A DNA stretch of 64,000 nucleotides from HGM13233 sp900762805 (GTDB lineage: Bacteria > Bacillota > Clostridia > Oscillospirales > Ruminococcaceae): assembly GCA_937993755.1 (NCBI GenBank), contig CALKMA010000002.1, forward strand, positions 135,123 through 199,122. Reading direction: 5' to 3'. The position numbers and the translations under genes are program-made. Positions 28,863 to 36,888 of this stretch are shown here, in pieces (within the stretch, counting starts at the first letter, position 1; every line of letters begins with the position of its first letter). The notes under the pieces are model-generated. The model was not told where the DNA came from and made no database searches. It saw only the letters and a list, made by a program, of their open reading frames with translations.

Positions 28863-29789
28863 TCAGAGCTTTTCCAGAATGCGGAGCTTGGCGCTCCGGC
28901 TGCGCGGGTTGACAGCCAGCTCGGCCTCGTCGGCGGTGATGGGCTTGCGGCTGACGGCCTTGGCGCGCGGCTTCCGTCCGCAGACACAGACAGGAAAATC
29001 GGGCGGACAGATACAGCCTGTCATAAATTCATTGAACAGCGATTTGATGAGCCTGTCCTCGATCGAGTGGAACGAGATGACACACAGCCGGCCGCCCGGC
29101 TCAAGCAGCTCAAAGATCGAACAAATACCCTCGCGCTCGGCTGCCAGCTCATCGTTGACCTCCATGCGCACGGCCTGAAACACTCTGCGCGCCGGGTGTT
29201 TTTCCTTGCGGCGGACGGAGGGCGGCACGGCCGAGGCAACGATGCCGGCCAGCTGAAGCGTCGTTTCTATCGGTGACCGCTCGCGCGCCTGCGCGATCTT
29301 TTTGGCGATCGGCAGTGCAAAAGGCTCGTCGGCATAAGTTCGGAAAATGCGTGCCAGCTCCGATACCTCGTAGCCGTTCACAACGTCGCGGGCGCTTTTC
29401 CCGTTCTGTGACATCCGCATATCGAGCGGCGCGTCCTCGTGATAAGAAAAGCCGCGCTCGGCTTCATCGAGCTGATAGGAGGAAACGCCCAGATCAAGCA
29501 GCGCACCGGCCAGCGTTATGCCCTCCGGCAACAGCGCGGCAGCGTTGCGAAAGTCCCCCTCAATGACGGTAGCCGGCAGACCGGCCAGCCGCTCGGCAGC
29601 CACTGAAACAGCTGTCGGATCCTTATCGAGGCAGTAAAGCCAACCGCCCCGCAGCTTTCCGGCGATAGGAAGGGAATGGCCGGCTCCGCCGACCGTTCCG
29701 TCGAGATAATTCTTCTTGGGATCGATGGCCAATCCCTCAAGACATTGCTGCAAAAGCACGGGGATGTGTGAAAAGGCCGCCTTGCTCAT
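28863..29789 (-). CDS. rsmH: 16S rRNA m4C1402 methyltransferase RsmH
   Basis: SAM-dependent N4-methylation of C1402 in the ribosomal P site. It starts AAFSHIPVLLQQCLEGL and has the SAM-binding segment DGTVGGAGHS, LLDLGVSSYQLD and the C-terminal ISFHSIEDR, all family signatures. 308 residues is normal. It overlaps mraZ by four bases, so the two are translationally coupled. Confidence 0.95.
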   Translation of the reverse strand: MSKAAFSHIPVLLQQCLEGLAIDPKKNYLDGTVGGAGHSLPIAGKLRGGWLYCLDKDPTAVSVAAERLAGLPATVIEGDFRNAAALLPEGITLAGALLDLGVSSYQLDEAERGFSYHEDAPLDMRMSQNGKSARDVVNGYEVSELARIFRTYADEPFALPIAKKIAQARERSPIETTLQLAGIVASAVPPSVRRKEKHPARRVFQAVRMEVNDELAAEREGICSIFELLEPGGRLCVISFHSIEDRLIKSLFNEFMTGCICPPDFPVCVCGRKPRAKAVSRKPITADEAELAVNPRSRSAKLRILEKL

Positions 29790-30202
29790 AGGCCAAGCTC
29801 CGCCATCGTCCGGGCAAAATCGTCGGCGCTGATCGAGCTGATCTGCTTGTCCCAGCGGCTCTTATCCCAAATCTCCGCGTGGTTGAAAACGCCGGTCACA
29901 ACGACCTCTTTATCGATGCCGGCCGCGTCGCGCAGGTTCTGCGGCAGCAGCACACGGCCCTGTGCGTCAGGCTCGACCTCAACGGCATTGCTGAACAGGT
30001 AAAGCTGAAGGGAACGAGACTGCGCCATCGGCAGATTGCGTATCTTCTCGCAAATGGCATTCCACTCAGTCTCAGGAAAAGCAGCAAGGCAGCCGTCGAG
30101 CCAAAGCGTAATATAAAAGCGGTCGCCAAAGCTGCTGCGGAGCTTCACCGGAAAGGTCAGCCGGCCCTTCTGGTCGAGTACGGGATTGTAGGTACCGAAC
30201 AT
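29786..30202 (-). CDS. mraZ: Transcriptional regulator MraZ
   Basis: DNA-binding regulator of its own division operon. The ATG at 30202 gives MFGTYNPVLDQKGRLTFPVK; AAAGGAGG precedes it. Two AbrB-like halves are visible, each with the DQKGR/DAQGR motif (DQKGRLTFP and DAQGRVLLP). 138 residues is normal. It is the first gene of the cluster, with AAAGTG-type boxes in its leader. Confidence 0.95.
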   Translation of the reverse strand: MFGTYNPVLDQKGRLTFPVKLRSSFGDRFYITLWLDGCLAAFPETEWNAICEKIRNLPMAQSRSLQLYLFSNAVEVEPDAQGRVLLPQNLRDAAGIDKEVVVTGVFNHAEIWDKSRWDKQISSISADDFARTMAELGL

Positions 30203-30354
30203 CTGTGAAGCCTCCTTTCTCAGCTTGACGGTCAGTTGAATGGCAGTTTCTCCGCCGCCCACAGCAGTTCGGCGCGGCAGCTGTGCGGAAGATGAAAAGA
30301 AGCCCGTTCAGGCCCACGCGGCCTGTGCAGTCATGATTGACTCGGCCGCAAAAT

Positions 30355-30393
30355 CCCCACTTTCCTTCACTTTTCACATTTTTCAACTACTTT
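30355..30393 (-). promoter_or_regulatory. MraZ-box-like repeats in the mraZ leader
   Basis: On the minus strand three hexamers recur on a 10-bp period: AAAGTA (30388-30393), AAAGTG (30368-30373) and AAAGTG followed by GGG (30358-30363), with a degenerate one (AAAAAT) between. This matches the AAAGTG/TGGG style of MraZ operators. They begin at the predicted transcript start. Confidence 0.65.
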
Positions 30394-30400
30394 TAACCAC

Positions 30401-30429
30401 ATAATACACCCCACGCCCCATCCTGTCAA
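30401..30429 (-). promoter_or_regulatory. Promoter of the mraZ division operon
   Basis: Minus strand: TTGACA (30424-30429), 17-bp spacer, TATTAT (30401-30406). The spacer itself contains two TGGGG elements. It would give a leader of about 190 bases. Confidence 0.8.
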
Positions 30430-30722
30430 GAGCAAAAACCTCCTTTCAGGCAAAAACAGGCATAAAAATTGTCAAAAAATGCGGCCCGAACGCCAAATAG
30501 TGACCGCACAGTCATTTATCGCCGTGCAAACCGTCTGGCGGTTGAACGGGGCAGCGGCAATCTTCTGAAGCGGCCGGTTTTCCCTGTTCGCGGCGGCCAG
30601 CCTCAGCCACGAAGCAGTGCGCAAGCCAAACCTTCCGTGCAAAATGATGGCCGAGCGGCTCCTCTGTTTGGAAACCGTTTGCCGTTTTCTCAATCGGAGC
30701 ACAGCAGGATCAGAGTGCGCAA

Positions 30723-30757
30723 AAAGAGCCGCTGCTCCGATGGAGCAGCGGCTCTTT
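30723..30757 (-). terminator. Terminator of the uvrC-rsmD-coaD operon
   Basis: A perfect 16-bp stem (30723-30738 with 30742-30757) with a 3-base loop, followed on the minus strand by T5. It is about 300 bp past the last gene (31056). The rest of 30430-31055 shows no supported gene. Confidence 0.8.
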
Positions 30758-31055
30758 ACCGCAAATATGTACCGGCTCTCGCCGGCTTTTGTGTGTCTTA
30801 GGGAACCGTATGATCGTATTCCTGGCGTGTCAGCCTTGTCGATGATCCCCCATTCGGCAGATCTGTTCGATGTTTCGCCCGTCAGTCATATTTTTGACCG
30901 CTTTCTGGCAGCTTTGCCGATCAATGCCGCCGGCCCGGTCGGCGTGCGCCCTGCAAAGGGTCTCAAAAGCATCGGGCGGCAACGGCCTGCCGCTGACAGC
31001 TCCGGGAGCCTCCGATGACGTCGGCCATTTTTCCGCACGGCACAGCGGGCGGCTT

Positions 31056-31502
31056 TTATTTTTTCCGCAGGCGGGCGCGCACATCCTTGACCTGCTTGAG
31101 CGCCTCGGACAGCGCCGCCTCACTCGCCTGCAGTGTCCCATCGGCAAAGCCGACCGAGGTGTTTTGCAGCTCACGCGCCTTTTTGGCGGCCTCTGTCAAA
31201 ATCTCTGTGGCCTTTTCGCGCGCCGCCTTGCTGATTTCCTCCTGTGAAACGAGGACCTTTGCCTTGTTTTCGGCCCGACGGACGATCTCCTCGGCCTCCC
31301 GCTCGGCACTGCGGAGGATGTCCTCGCGGTCGGCGGCAATAGCCTTGGCCTCCTTAAGCTCGCGCGGCAGGTTGAGGCGGATATCGTCGATGAGATTGCG
31401 CATCTTTTCGATGTCGATCATGCGTTTACCGCCGGTGAAGGGCAGGTTCCACGCTTCCTCCAGCAGCTCATCCATCTTATCAAGATTGGTATCGATCACC
31501 AT
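31056..31502 (-). CDS. Charged coiled-coil protein of the coaD neighbourhood (function unknown)
   Basis: 148-residue protein, almost entirely charged helix (ELKEAKAIAADREDILRSAE and a following EEIVRRAENKAK segment) resembling the stalk subunits of ATP synthases, which is why relatives are often labelled ATPase. No ATP-binding motif is present. The first 40 residues (MDELLEEAWNLPFTGGKRMIDIEKM) are more specific: a DivIVA-neighbourhood or membrane-tethering role is possible but unproven. It starts 1 bp after coaD and ends the operon. Confidence 0.8.
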   Translation of the reverse strand: MVIDTNLDKMDELLEEAWNLPFTGGKRMIDIEKMRNLIDDIRLNLPRELKEAKAIAADREDILRSAEREAEEIVRRAENKAKVLVSQEEISKAAREKATEILTEAAKKARELQNTSVGFADGTLQASEAALSEALKQVKDVRARLRKK

Positions 31503-31503
31503 A

Positions 31504-31986
31504 TCACTTACCTCCCAGCTTTTTTGTTACATCGTCCGCGATCACGGCCGGTATGAAACGGGTTATATCGCCGCCGAAGCCTGCCACCTCACGCACCATA
31601 CTGGAGCTGAGGTACATATGCTGGGCATCGGTGTTCATAAAGAGCGTTTCCAGCTCAGGGTTGAGTATCTTGTTGGTCAGCGCCATCTGGAACTCGTACT
31701 CAAAGTCGGTGACGGCGCGCAGACCCTTGATGATCGCCGACGCGCCGACCTGCCTGGCATATTCGGCCAGCAGACCGCCGTAGTGATCGACCTCGACATT
31801 GGGAATGTGGCAGACAGCGCGCCGGATCATGTCCACCCTCTCCTCCATCGTAAACACGCATTTTTTAGTCTTGTTGAACAGCACCAGAACGATGACCCTG
31901 TCAAAAAGCCCGGCGCTGCGCTCAATAATATCAAGGTGACCGTTGGTGATGGGATCGAAGCTGCCGGGGCAGATGGCGATTTTCAT
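31504..31986 (-). CDS. coaD: Phosphopantetheine adenylyltransferase
   Basis: Fourth step of coenzyme A synthesis: forms dephospho-CoA from phosphopantetheine and ATP. It starts with CPGSFDPITNGHLDII, holding the HxGH-type nucleotide site (TNGH), and later shows YLSSSMVREVAGFGGDI. 160 residues is normal. It overlaps rsmD by four bases. coaE, the last CoA step, lies elsewhere in the window (49033-51051). Confidence 0.95.
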   Translation of the reverse strand: MKIAICPGSFDPITNGHLDIIERSAGLFDRVIVLVLFNKTKKCVFTMEERVDMIRRAVCHIPNVEVDHYGGLLAEYARQVGASAIIKGLRAVTDFEYEFQMALTNKILNPELETLFMNTDAQHMYLSSSMVREVAGFGGDITRFIPAVIADDVTKKLGGK

Positions 31987-32534
31987 GGCGTCTCCTGAGA
32001 TGGCTTGCGGTAAAGGTGTACCGCAGTGTTTCCGTAATGATAGGTCTTATGCAGCCTCAGCCCGCCGCATTGCGCAGGCGCCTGATAGCCGCGCTCGGTC
32101 TCCAGCAGAACGAGGCCGCCCTCAGCGGTCAGATCGGCCAGCATCGGCAGGATGGCATCCGGTGTCCCCTTGCGGTAAGGAGGGTCACTGATAATTATAT
32201 CATACCCCCGCGATTTTTGCGACAGGAAAATCTCACAATCGGCCGTTATGACGCGCGATTTTTCGGAAAATTTCGCCTTTTCGATGTTTTTTCGGATAAC
32301 GGCACAGGCGGCACGGCTGCGCTCCACAAAAGTGCAGTCGGACGCGCCGCGGCTGAGCGCCTCGATACCGAGCTGCCCACTGCCGGCATAGATGTCCAGA
32401 ACATGCGCACCGGGCAGGTCAAAATTGATGGCACTGAACATGGCCTCCTTGACCTTTTCGGCTGTCGGGCGCGTTTCAAGACCCTCCAGCGTCACGAGCG
32501 TAACGCCGCGGGCGCTTCCTGAAATGACTCTCAT
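31983..32534 (-). CDS. rsmD: 16S rRNA m2G966 methyltransferase RsmD
   Basis: SAM-dependent methyltransferase acting on 16S rRNA. It starts MRVISGSARG, with the SAM motif VLDIYAGSGQLGIEALSRGA and the catalytic SDPPY. 183 residues is normal. Four-base overlaps with uvrC and coaD at either end indicate coupled translation. Confidence 0.94.
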   Translation of the reverse strand: MRVISGSARGVTLVTLEGLETRPTAEKVKEAMFSAINFDLPGAHVLDIYAGSGQLGIEALSRGASDCTFVERSRAACAVIRKNIEKAKFSEKSRVITADCEIFLSQKSRGYDIIISDPPYRKGTPDAILPMLADLTAEGGLVLLETERGYQAPAQCGGLRLHKTYHYGNTAVHLYRKPSQETP

Positions 32535-34363
32535 TCGGTTTCTCCTTCGTGAAAATAGCTGTAGATGCTGCGGGCCGTCTTCTCACTGATGCCGCATTCG
32601 GACAGCTCTTCGATCCCGGCTTTCGAGATGGCATCGACCGTTTTGAACCGCGTGAGCAGACGCTTGGCGGTCGCCTCACCGACGCCGGAGATGCGCAGCA
32701 GCGACGAGCGCGTTGCGTTCCGACTGTGGACGCGGCGGCTGTAATCGATGGAATAACGGTGAACCTCCTCCTGTATCGCTGAAACAAAGCGATAGGCGCC
32801 GCGGTGCATACTCATGGAAAGCTCGCCGCCCGGCCCGACGATGCCGCGGGTGCGGTGCTTGTCGTCCTTGACTAAGCCGAACACCGGCACGTCGGCAAAG
32901 CTGGTGCCGGCGACAGCCTCCAAAATAACCGAAAGGTGCCCCTTGCCGCCGTCGAGCAGGATAAGCGACGGCTTACGGGCAAAGCTGCCGCCCGTCATAC
33001 AATCGTCATAACGGGCAATACGGCGCAGCAGCACCTCGCGCATGGCGGCATAATCGTCGGGACCATCGACTGTTTTGATTTGGAATCGCCTGTAATCCGA
33101 CTTGCGCGGCTTACCGTTGGCAAACACGACCATGCCGGCCACAGCTTCGGCCCCATAGTTGGAGATGTCATAGCTCTCGATGATGGCCGGCGGCTCCGGC
33201 AGGCCGAGGAGCCCGGCCAGCTCGGCCAGGTCGGTCTGCTCGCGGGTACGGCGGCTGAAGCGCCGGCGCAGCGAATCAGAAGCGTTGGTATAGGCCATCT
33301 GAATGATGGCGGCGCTGTCGGCCCGTTTTGCCACCTCGATGGCGACCTTCTGCCCCAGCTTCTGCTCGATATACTGCTCCAGCAGACTGCGGGACTCGAA
33401 ATCATCGTCCACCAGGATGCGCTTGGGCAGATCCTGCGCGTCGATATAGTAGTGCGTCAGCACCTCCTCGCGCGCCGCCGCAATATCAGTGGTATCCTGA
33501 ATGATGCGCTCGTCCTTATCGATGAGATTGCCGTTCCGGTATTTGAGCACAACGGCGCAGACGCAGCTCTCGTTGGCAGCGAAAGCAAAGGCATCGGTCT
33601 TTTCCTGCGCCGAGCGCGCCACGACCTTCTGCCGGTTGTTCATACGCTCGATGGCGGCGATGCTGTCGCGGTAGCGGGCCGCCTTTTCATACTCCATGCC
33701 CTCCGAGGCCAACAGCATTTTCTGCCGCAGGTTCCCGATCACGGCGTCGGCCCCCTTGGTGATGAGCGCAACGGCGCCCTCCAGCCGCTCCATATATTCC
33801 TCATGTGAAACGCGGCCGCTGCACGGCGCACAGCACAGCCCGATATGTGCATTGAGGCAGGGGCGGGTCTTGCCGATATCCTCCGGCAGACGGAGCTGGC
33901 AGGTCGGCAGCCCGAATGCGCCGTTGGCCGTTTCAATGAGCTGACGCACGCCGAAGGCGCTCATAAACGGGCCGATATACCGGGCGTGGCCGGCCGGCCT
34001 GAACACGCAGTTGATGCGCGGATATTCTTCTTTCGTGATTTCAATATAGCAGAAGCCCTTGTCATCCTTGAGAAGGATGTTGTACTTGGGCATATGCCTC
34101 TTGATGAGTGAGCATTCGAGCACCAATGCCTCAAACTCGCTGTCAGTCACAATGACATCGAAATCAAAGGCATTCTCGACCATCTTCTCGACCTTGGGCT
34201 GATGGTCGGCCCCCTCGCGGAAGTAGCCGCTGACACGGATGCGCAGCCGCTTGGCCTTGCCGACATAGATCACCTCGCCGGCCCGGTCTTTCATAATGTA
34301 GACACCGGGCAGCAGCGGAAGCCCGCAGGCTTTTTGATGCAGTTCCTTACGATCCATAAGCAT
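32531..34363 (-). CDS. uvrC: Excinuclease ABC subunit C
   Basis: Makes both incisions in nucleotide excision repair. The GIY-YIG domain is at the N-terminus (PGVYIMKDRAGEVIYVGKAK), then a UVR segment, an RNase H-like nuclease domain (ESYDISNYGAEAVAGMVVF, DGGKGHLSVI) and tandem helix-hairpin-helix motifs at the end. 610 residues is normal. No clear ribosome site precedes ATG 34363 or 34357; the T-run of the ptsH terminator lies there instead, so expression may depend on readthrough. Confidence 0.95.
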   Translation of the reverse strand: MLMDRKELHQKACGLPLLPGVYIMKDRAGEVIYVGKAKRLRIRVSGYFREGADHQPKVEKMVENAFDFDVIVTDSEFEALVLECSLIKRHMPKYNILLKDDKGFCYIEITKEEYPRINCVFRPAGHARYIGPFMSAFGVRQLIETANGAFGLPTCQLRLPEDIGKTRPCLNAHIGLCCAPCSGRVSHEEYMERLEGAVALITKGADAVIGNLRQKMLLASEGMEYEKAARYRDSIAAIERMNNRQKVVARSAQEKTDAFAFAANESCVCAVVLKYRNGNLIDKDERIIQDTTDIAAAREEVLTHYYIDAQDLPKRILVDDDFESRSLLEQYIEQKLGQKVAIEVAKRADSAAIIQMAYTNASDSLRRRFSRRTREQTDLAELAGLLGLPEPPAIIESYDISNYGAEAVAGMVVFANGKPRKSDYRRFQIKTVDGPDDYAAMREVLLRRIARYDDCMTGGSFARKPSLILLDGGKGHLSVILEAVAGTSFADVPVFGLVKDDKHRTRGIVGPGGELSMSMHRGAYRFVSAIQEEVHRYSIDYSRRVHSRNATRSSLLRISGVGEATAKRLLTRFKTVDAISKAGIEELSECGISEKTARSIYSYFHEGETE

Positions 34364-34370
34364 AAAATAA

Positions 34371-34401
34371 AAAGCGCTGCCCCAAACTGCGGCAACGCTT
34401 T
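34371..34401 (-). terminator. ptsH terminator abutting the uvrC start
   Basis: An 11-bp stem with one G-T pair (34371-34381 with 34391-34401), followed on the minus strand by an A/T-rich T-tract that runs into the uvrC start codon. Confidence 0.75.
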
Positions 34402-34412
34402 CATGGTCAGAA

Positions 34413-34676
34413 TTATACGTTGAAACCGGATTGAATCAACTTGACCAATCCATCGACCGCCTGCTGCTCATCCGGGCCGTCGGCAATGATGCGCACCGGC
34501 GTTCCGCCTACGATGCCGAGCGACAAAACGCCGAGCAGACTCTTGGCATTGACTCTGCGCTCGTCCCGTTCAATCCAGATGGTAGAGCGGTACTCATTGG
34601 CTTTCTGGATAAAAAATGTAGCCGGACGGGCGTGCAGGCCTACCTGATTGACAACAGTTACATCCTTCACAAACAT
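34413..34676 (-). CDS. ptsH: HPr-family phosphocarrier
   Basis: Small phosphocarrier of the sugar phosphotransferase system. The active His sits in QVGLHARPAT and the regulatory Ser in NAKSLLGVLSLG, so both catalytic and HPr-kinase sites are present; this makes it HPr rather than Crh, which lacks the His. 87 residues is normal. GAGGTGAT precedes the start. It has its own promoter with a LacI-type operator upstream. No ptsI is in the window. Confidence 0.93.
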   Translation of the reverse strand: MFVKDVTVVNQVGLHARPATFFIQKANEYRSTIWIERDERRVNAKSLLGVLSLGIVGGTPVRIIADGPDEQQAVDGLVKLIQSGFNV

Positions 34677-34720
34677 TCGAATATCACCTCATAATGGTCT
34701 GCGTTAAATTGTTATATATT

Positions 34721-34748
34721 ATTATAGCGCATTCATGGCAAATCTCAA
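34721..34748 (-). promoter_or_regulatory. ptsH promoter
   Basis: Minus strand: TTGAGA (34743-34748), 16-bp spacer, TATAAT (34721-34726), 45 bp before the ptsH start. Confidence 0.7.
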
Positions 34749-34773
34749 ACCCTGTTCGCTATTTTTAGCGTTT

Positions 34774-34785
34774 TGAAACGTTTCA
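34774..34785. promoter_or_regulatory. LacI-family operator-like palindrome upstream of ptsH
   Basis: Perfect 12-bp palindrome TGAAACGTTTCA with the central CG typical of LacI-family sites, 26 bp upstream of the ptsH -35. A second dyad, CGCTATTTTTAGCG, lies at 34757-34770 between them. Confidence 0.6.
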
Positions 34786-34891
34786 GTGCCGTGAACCGCC
34801 TTTCATTTGTGCAACTTCACTATAATCAATTACAAATTTCATGCACATTGCACAGAACCTTCGACACAAAACGCCTTTAGCCGGCAAAATG

Positions 34892-35605
34892 CTACTTCAT
34901 TTTCTTCGGCGGATGGAGCCGAACATAGCGCTCGTACAGATCGGGGCGCAGACGGCGGGTACGCTCAAGCGACTGCTCAGCCCGCCAGCCCTCGATCAGC
35001 CGGTGGTTGCCGCCGCGCAGCACCTCCGGCACCGTGCGGCCGCGCCAGGCCTCCGGCCGGGTGAACTGCGGATATTCAAGCAGCCCGTCGAAATGGCTTT
35101 CTTTCTCATAGCCGGCCTGTTCAGCCAACACGCCGTCGCACATACGGGCAATGGCATCGGTCAGCAGAAGTGCCGGCAGCTCACCGCCCGTCACCACAAA
35201 ATCACCGATCGAAATCTGCTCATCAACAATTTCCTCTATGACACGCTCGTCGATGCCCTCGTAGTGGCCGCACAGAATAGCGATGTTATCATACTTGGAC
35301 AGCTCATAGACACGCTGCTGCGTCAGCGTCCTGCCGCAGGGCGACATATAAATGAGCCGCGGGCGGCGGCCCGCCTGCCGGCAAACGGCCTTAAAGCAGT
35401 CATAGACCGGCTGGGCAAACAAAAGCATCCCCTGCCGCCCGCCATAGGGGGCATCATCGGTCTGCATCTGCTTATTGAGCGTATAGTCGCGGATATTGTG
35501 AGAATGTATCTCAAGCCTGCCGCTCCGCTGCGCCCGACCAATGATGCTTTTGTCGTTGACAAAATCGCACAGTTCCGGAAAGAGCGTCAGAATATCAATC
35601 CTCAT
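34892..35605 (-). CDS. trmD: tRNA m1G37 methyltransferase TrmD
   Basis: SAM-dependent SPOUT methyltransferase that methylates G37 next to the anticodon and prevents frameshifting. It starts MRIDILTLFPE, and its knot region shows CGHYEGIDERVIE and EISIGDFVVTGGELPA-like sequence (here EQISIGDFVVTGG). 237 residues is normal. It overlaps rimM by 11 bp. The usual next gene, rplS, is absent. Confidence 0.96.
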   Translation of the reverse strand: MRIDILTLFPELCDFVNDKSIIGRAQRSGRLEIHSHNIRDYTLNKQMQTDDAPYGGRQGMLLFAQPVYDCFKAVCRQAGRRPRLIYMSPCGRTLTQQRVYELSKYDNIAILCGHYEGIDERVIEEIVDEQISIGDFVVTGGELPALLLTDAIARMCDGVLAEQAGYEKESHFDGLLEYPQFTRPEAWRGRTVPEVLRGGNHRLIEGWRAEQSLERTRRLRPDLYERYVRLHPPKKMK

Positions 35606-36107
35606 CGCTCAGCATACCTCCGATGGGGCGCAGACGGATATAGCCGCCCGCAAGGTCTATCTCCCGCACAAATTCCCGAACGGCCGGAATCAGGCACTCC
35701 CGCCCGTCTTTCAGCCGGATGGTGTAGATATCGTTGGCAGGCGACGCATCGGCCGCCACAATGATGCCGAGCTCCTCGCCCGTCTCATCATGGAGCACAC
35801 GAAGCCCCGGCAGGTCAGCCAGGAAAACGCGGCCCTCAGCCAGCGGGATATCCTGCCGCGCGGCATACAGCACCTTTCCGACATAACGGCGGGCCTGCTC
35901 CGGCGTATCAACACCCTCAGCCTTGCAAAGCGCCATGCGGCCGTGATCGTGTACGCGGACATGAAGCGGGCCGCTGCCGTCCGGGCCGGTATAGAGCGTC
36001 TTGACATGATTGAGCGTACTGGGCTGATCGGTCCACGGATAGAGCTTCATTTCGCCCCTGAGGCCGTGAACGGTGACAATTTCGCCCACTTCGAGAAATT
36101 CCTTCAT
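35595..36107 (-). CDS. rimM: Ribosome maturation factor RimM
   Basis: Assists 30S head assembly and binds S19. The ATG at 36107 gives MKEFLEVGEIVTVHGLRGEM, the family N-terminus. The C-terminal PRC-barrel is present (LRVHDHGRMALCKAEG, LIPAVREFVREID). 170 residues is normal. A structured region with a T-run lies just before its ribosome site. Confidence 0.94.
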   Translation of the reverse strand: MKEFLEVGEIVTVHGLRGEMKLYPWTDQPSTLNHVKTLYTGPDGSGPLHVRVHDHGRMALCKAEGVDTPEQARRYVGKVLYAARQDIPLAEGRVFLADLPGLRVLHDETGEELGIIVAADASPANDIYTIRLKDGRECLIPAVREFVREIDLAGGYIRLRPIGGMLSDED

Positions 36108-36119
36108 AGCTTCACCCAA

Positions 36120-36209
36120 AAAGGAACGCTCCGGCGGCACAGCAAAGAGAGCAAGGGGTGCAAAACACGCTCTCTGCCCTCATGCGGGCGCGCCTTTCAG
36201 CGTTCCTTT
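36120..36209 (-). promoter_or_regulatory. Structured leader or attenuator between khpA and rimM
   Basis: An 11-bp outer stem (36120-36130 with 36199-36209) encloses a 7-bp inner stem (36146-36152 with 36169-36175). On the minus strand the outer stem ends in CCTTTTT, terminator-like, immediately before rimM. Confidence 0.55.
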
Positions 36210-36219
36210 TATGCTTCAT

Positions 36220-36456
36220 TCAGTCGATTTCGACCTGAATGTGCTGATCCTCACGGATGGCGGCGCTGCGCATCAAAACACGGATGGCCTTGGCGATGCG
36301 GCCCTGCTTGCCGATGACGCGGCCAGTATCGGCCTCGGCAACGGTGAGATGATAAACGGTGACGCCCTCCTCGTTCGGCTCATCAACGGTGACCGAAACG
36401 GCGTCCTTATCGTCCACGAGCCCGCGGGCGATCTCAAGCAACAATTCCTTCAGCAT
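36220..36456 (-). CDS. khpA: KH-domain RNA-binding protein KhpA
   Basis: Small RNA-binding protein that, with KhpB, affects division and wall synthesis in some Firmicutes. The ATG at 36456 gives MLKELLLEIARGLVDD and 78 residues, the family size. The KH signature GxxG is in RVIGKQGRIAKAIR. It lies between rpsP and rimM, the conserved place. Confidence 0.92.
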   Translation of the reverse strand: MLKELLLEIARGLVDDKDAVSVTVDEPNEEGVTVYHLTVAEADTGRVIGKQGRIAKAIRVLMRSAAIREDQHIQVEID

Positions 36457-36467
36457 TTCTCGACCTG

Positions 36468-36710
36468 TTAAATAATCTGCTGCTTCTTGAGCAGAACCTT
36501 GACCGTATCGGTCGGCTGAGCGCCGTTGGCGATCCACTGCTTGGCCTTTTCGGCGTCGATCTTGACGAGCGTCGGCTCCTTGGTCGGATCATAATAACCG
36601 ATCTCTTCGATAAAGCGGCCGTCACGTGGGAAGCGGCTGTCGGCAACGACGATGCGGTAGAAAGGAGCCTTCTTGGCGCCCATACGGCGCAGTCTGATTT
36701 TTACGGACAT
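36468..36710 (-). CDS. rpsP: 30S ribosomal protein S16
   Basis: 16S rRNA-binding protein needed for 30S assembly. It starts MSVKIRLRRMGAKKAPFYRI and has VVADSRFPRDGRFIEEIGYY, the family signature. 80 residues is normal. AAGGAG precedes the start. Confidence 0.96.
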   Translation of the reverse strand: MSVKIRLRRMGAKKAPFYRIVVADSRFPRDGRFIEEIGYYDPTKEPTLVKIDAEKAKQWIANGAQPTDTVKVLLKKQQII

Positions 36711-36746
36711 TTTCTTTTTCTCCTTAAAATAAAAAGTTTTTAATGT

Positions 36747-36774
36747 TATATATTAATTGGCGCTTGATGACCAA
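36747..36774 (-). promoter_or_regulatory. Possible rpsP promoter
   Basis: Minus strand: TTGGTC (36769-36774), 16-bp spacer, TATATA (36747-36752), in the 178-bp gap after ffh. The -35 is weak. Confidence 0.4.
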
Positions 36775-36888
36775 ATAATAATCGAAAACAGCACAGCGGC
36801 AGCCCGTGTTAACGGTTATGCCGGCACGGCTGATTTTGGAATACTGTCTTATCCCCTCACTCTGCCGGACAGCGGTTCACCGGGAAAC

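Noticed and set aside
34774..34785. Standard CcpA cre site
   Set aside because: The palindrome is 12 bp with a two-base centre, shorter than the 14-bp cre; kept as a generic LacI-type site.
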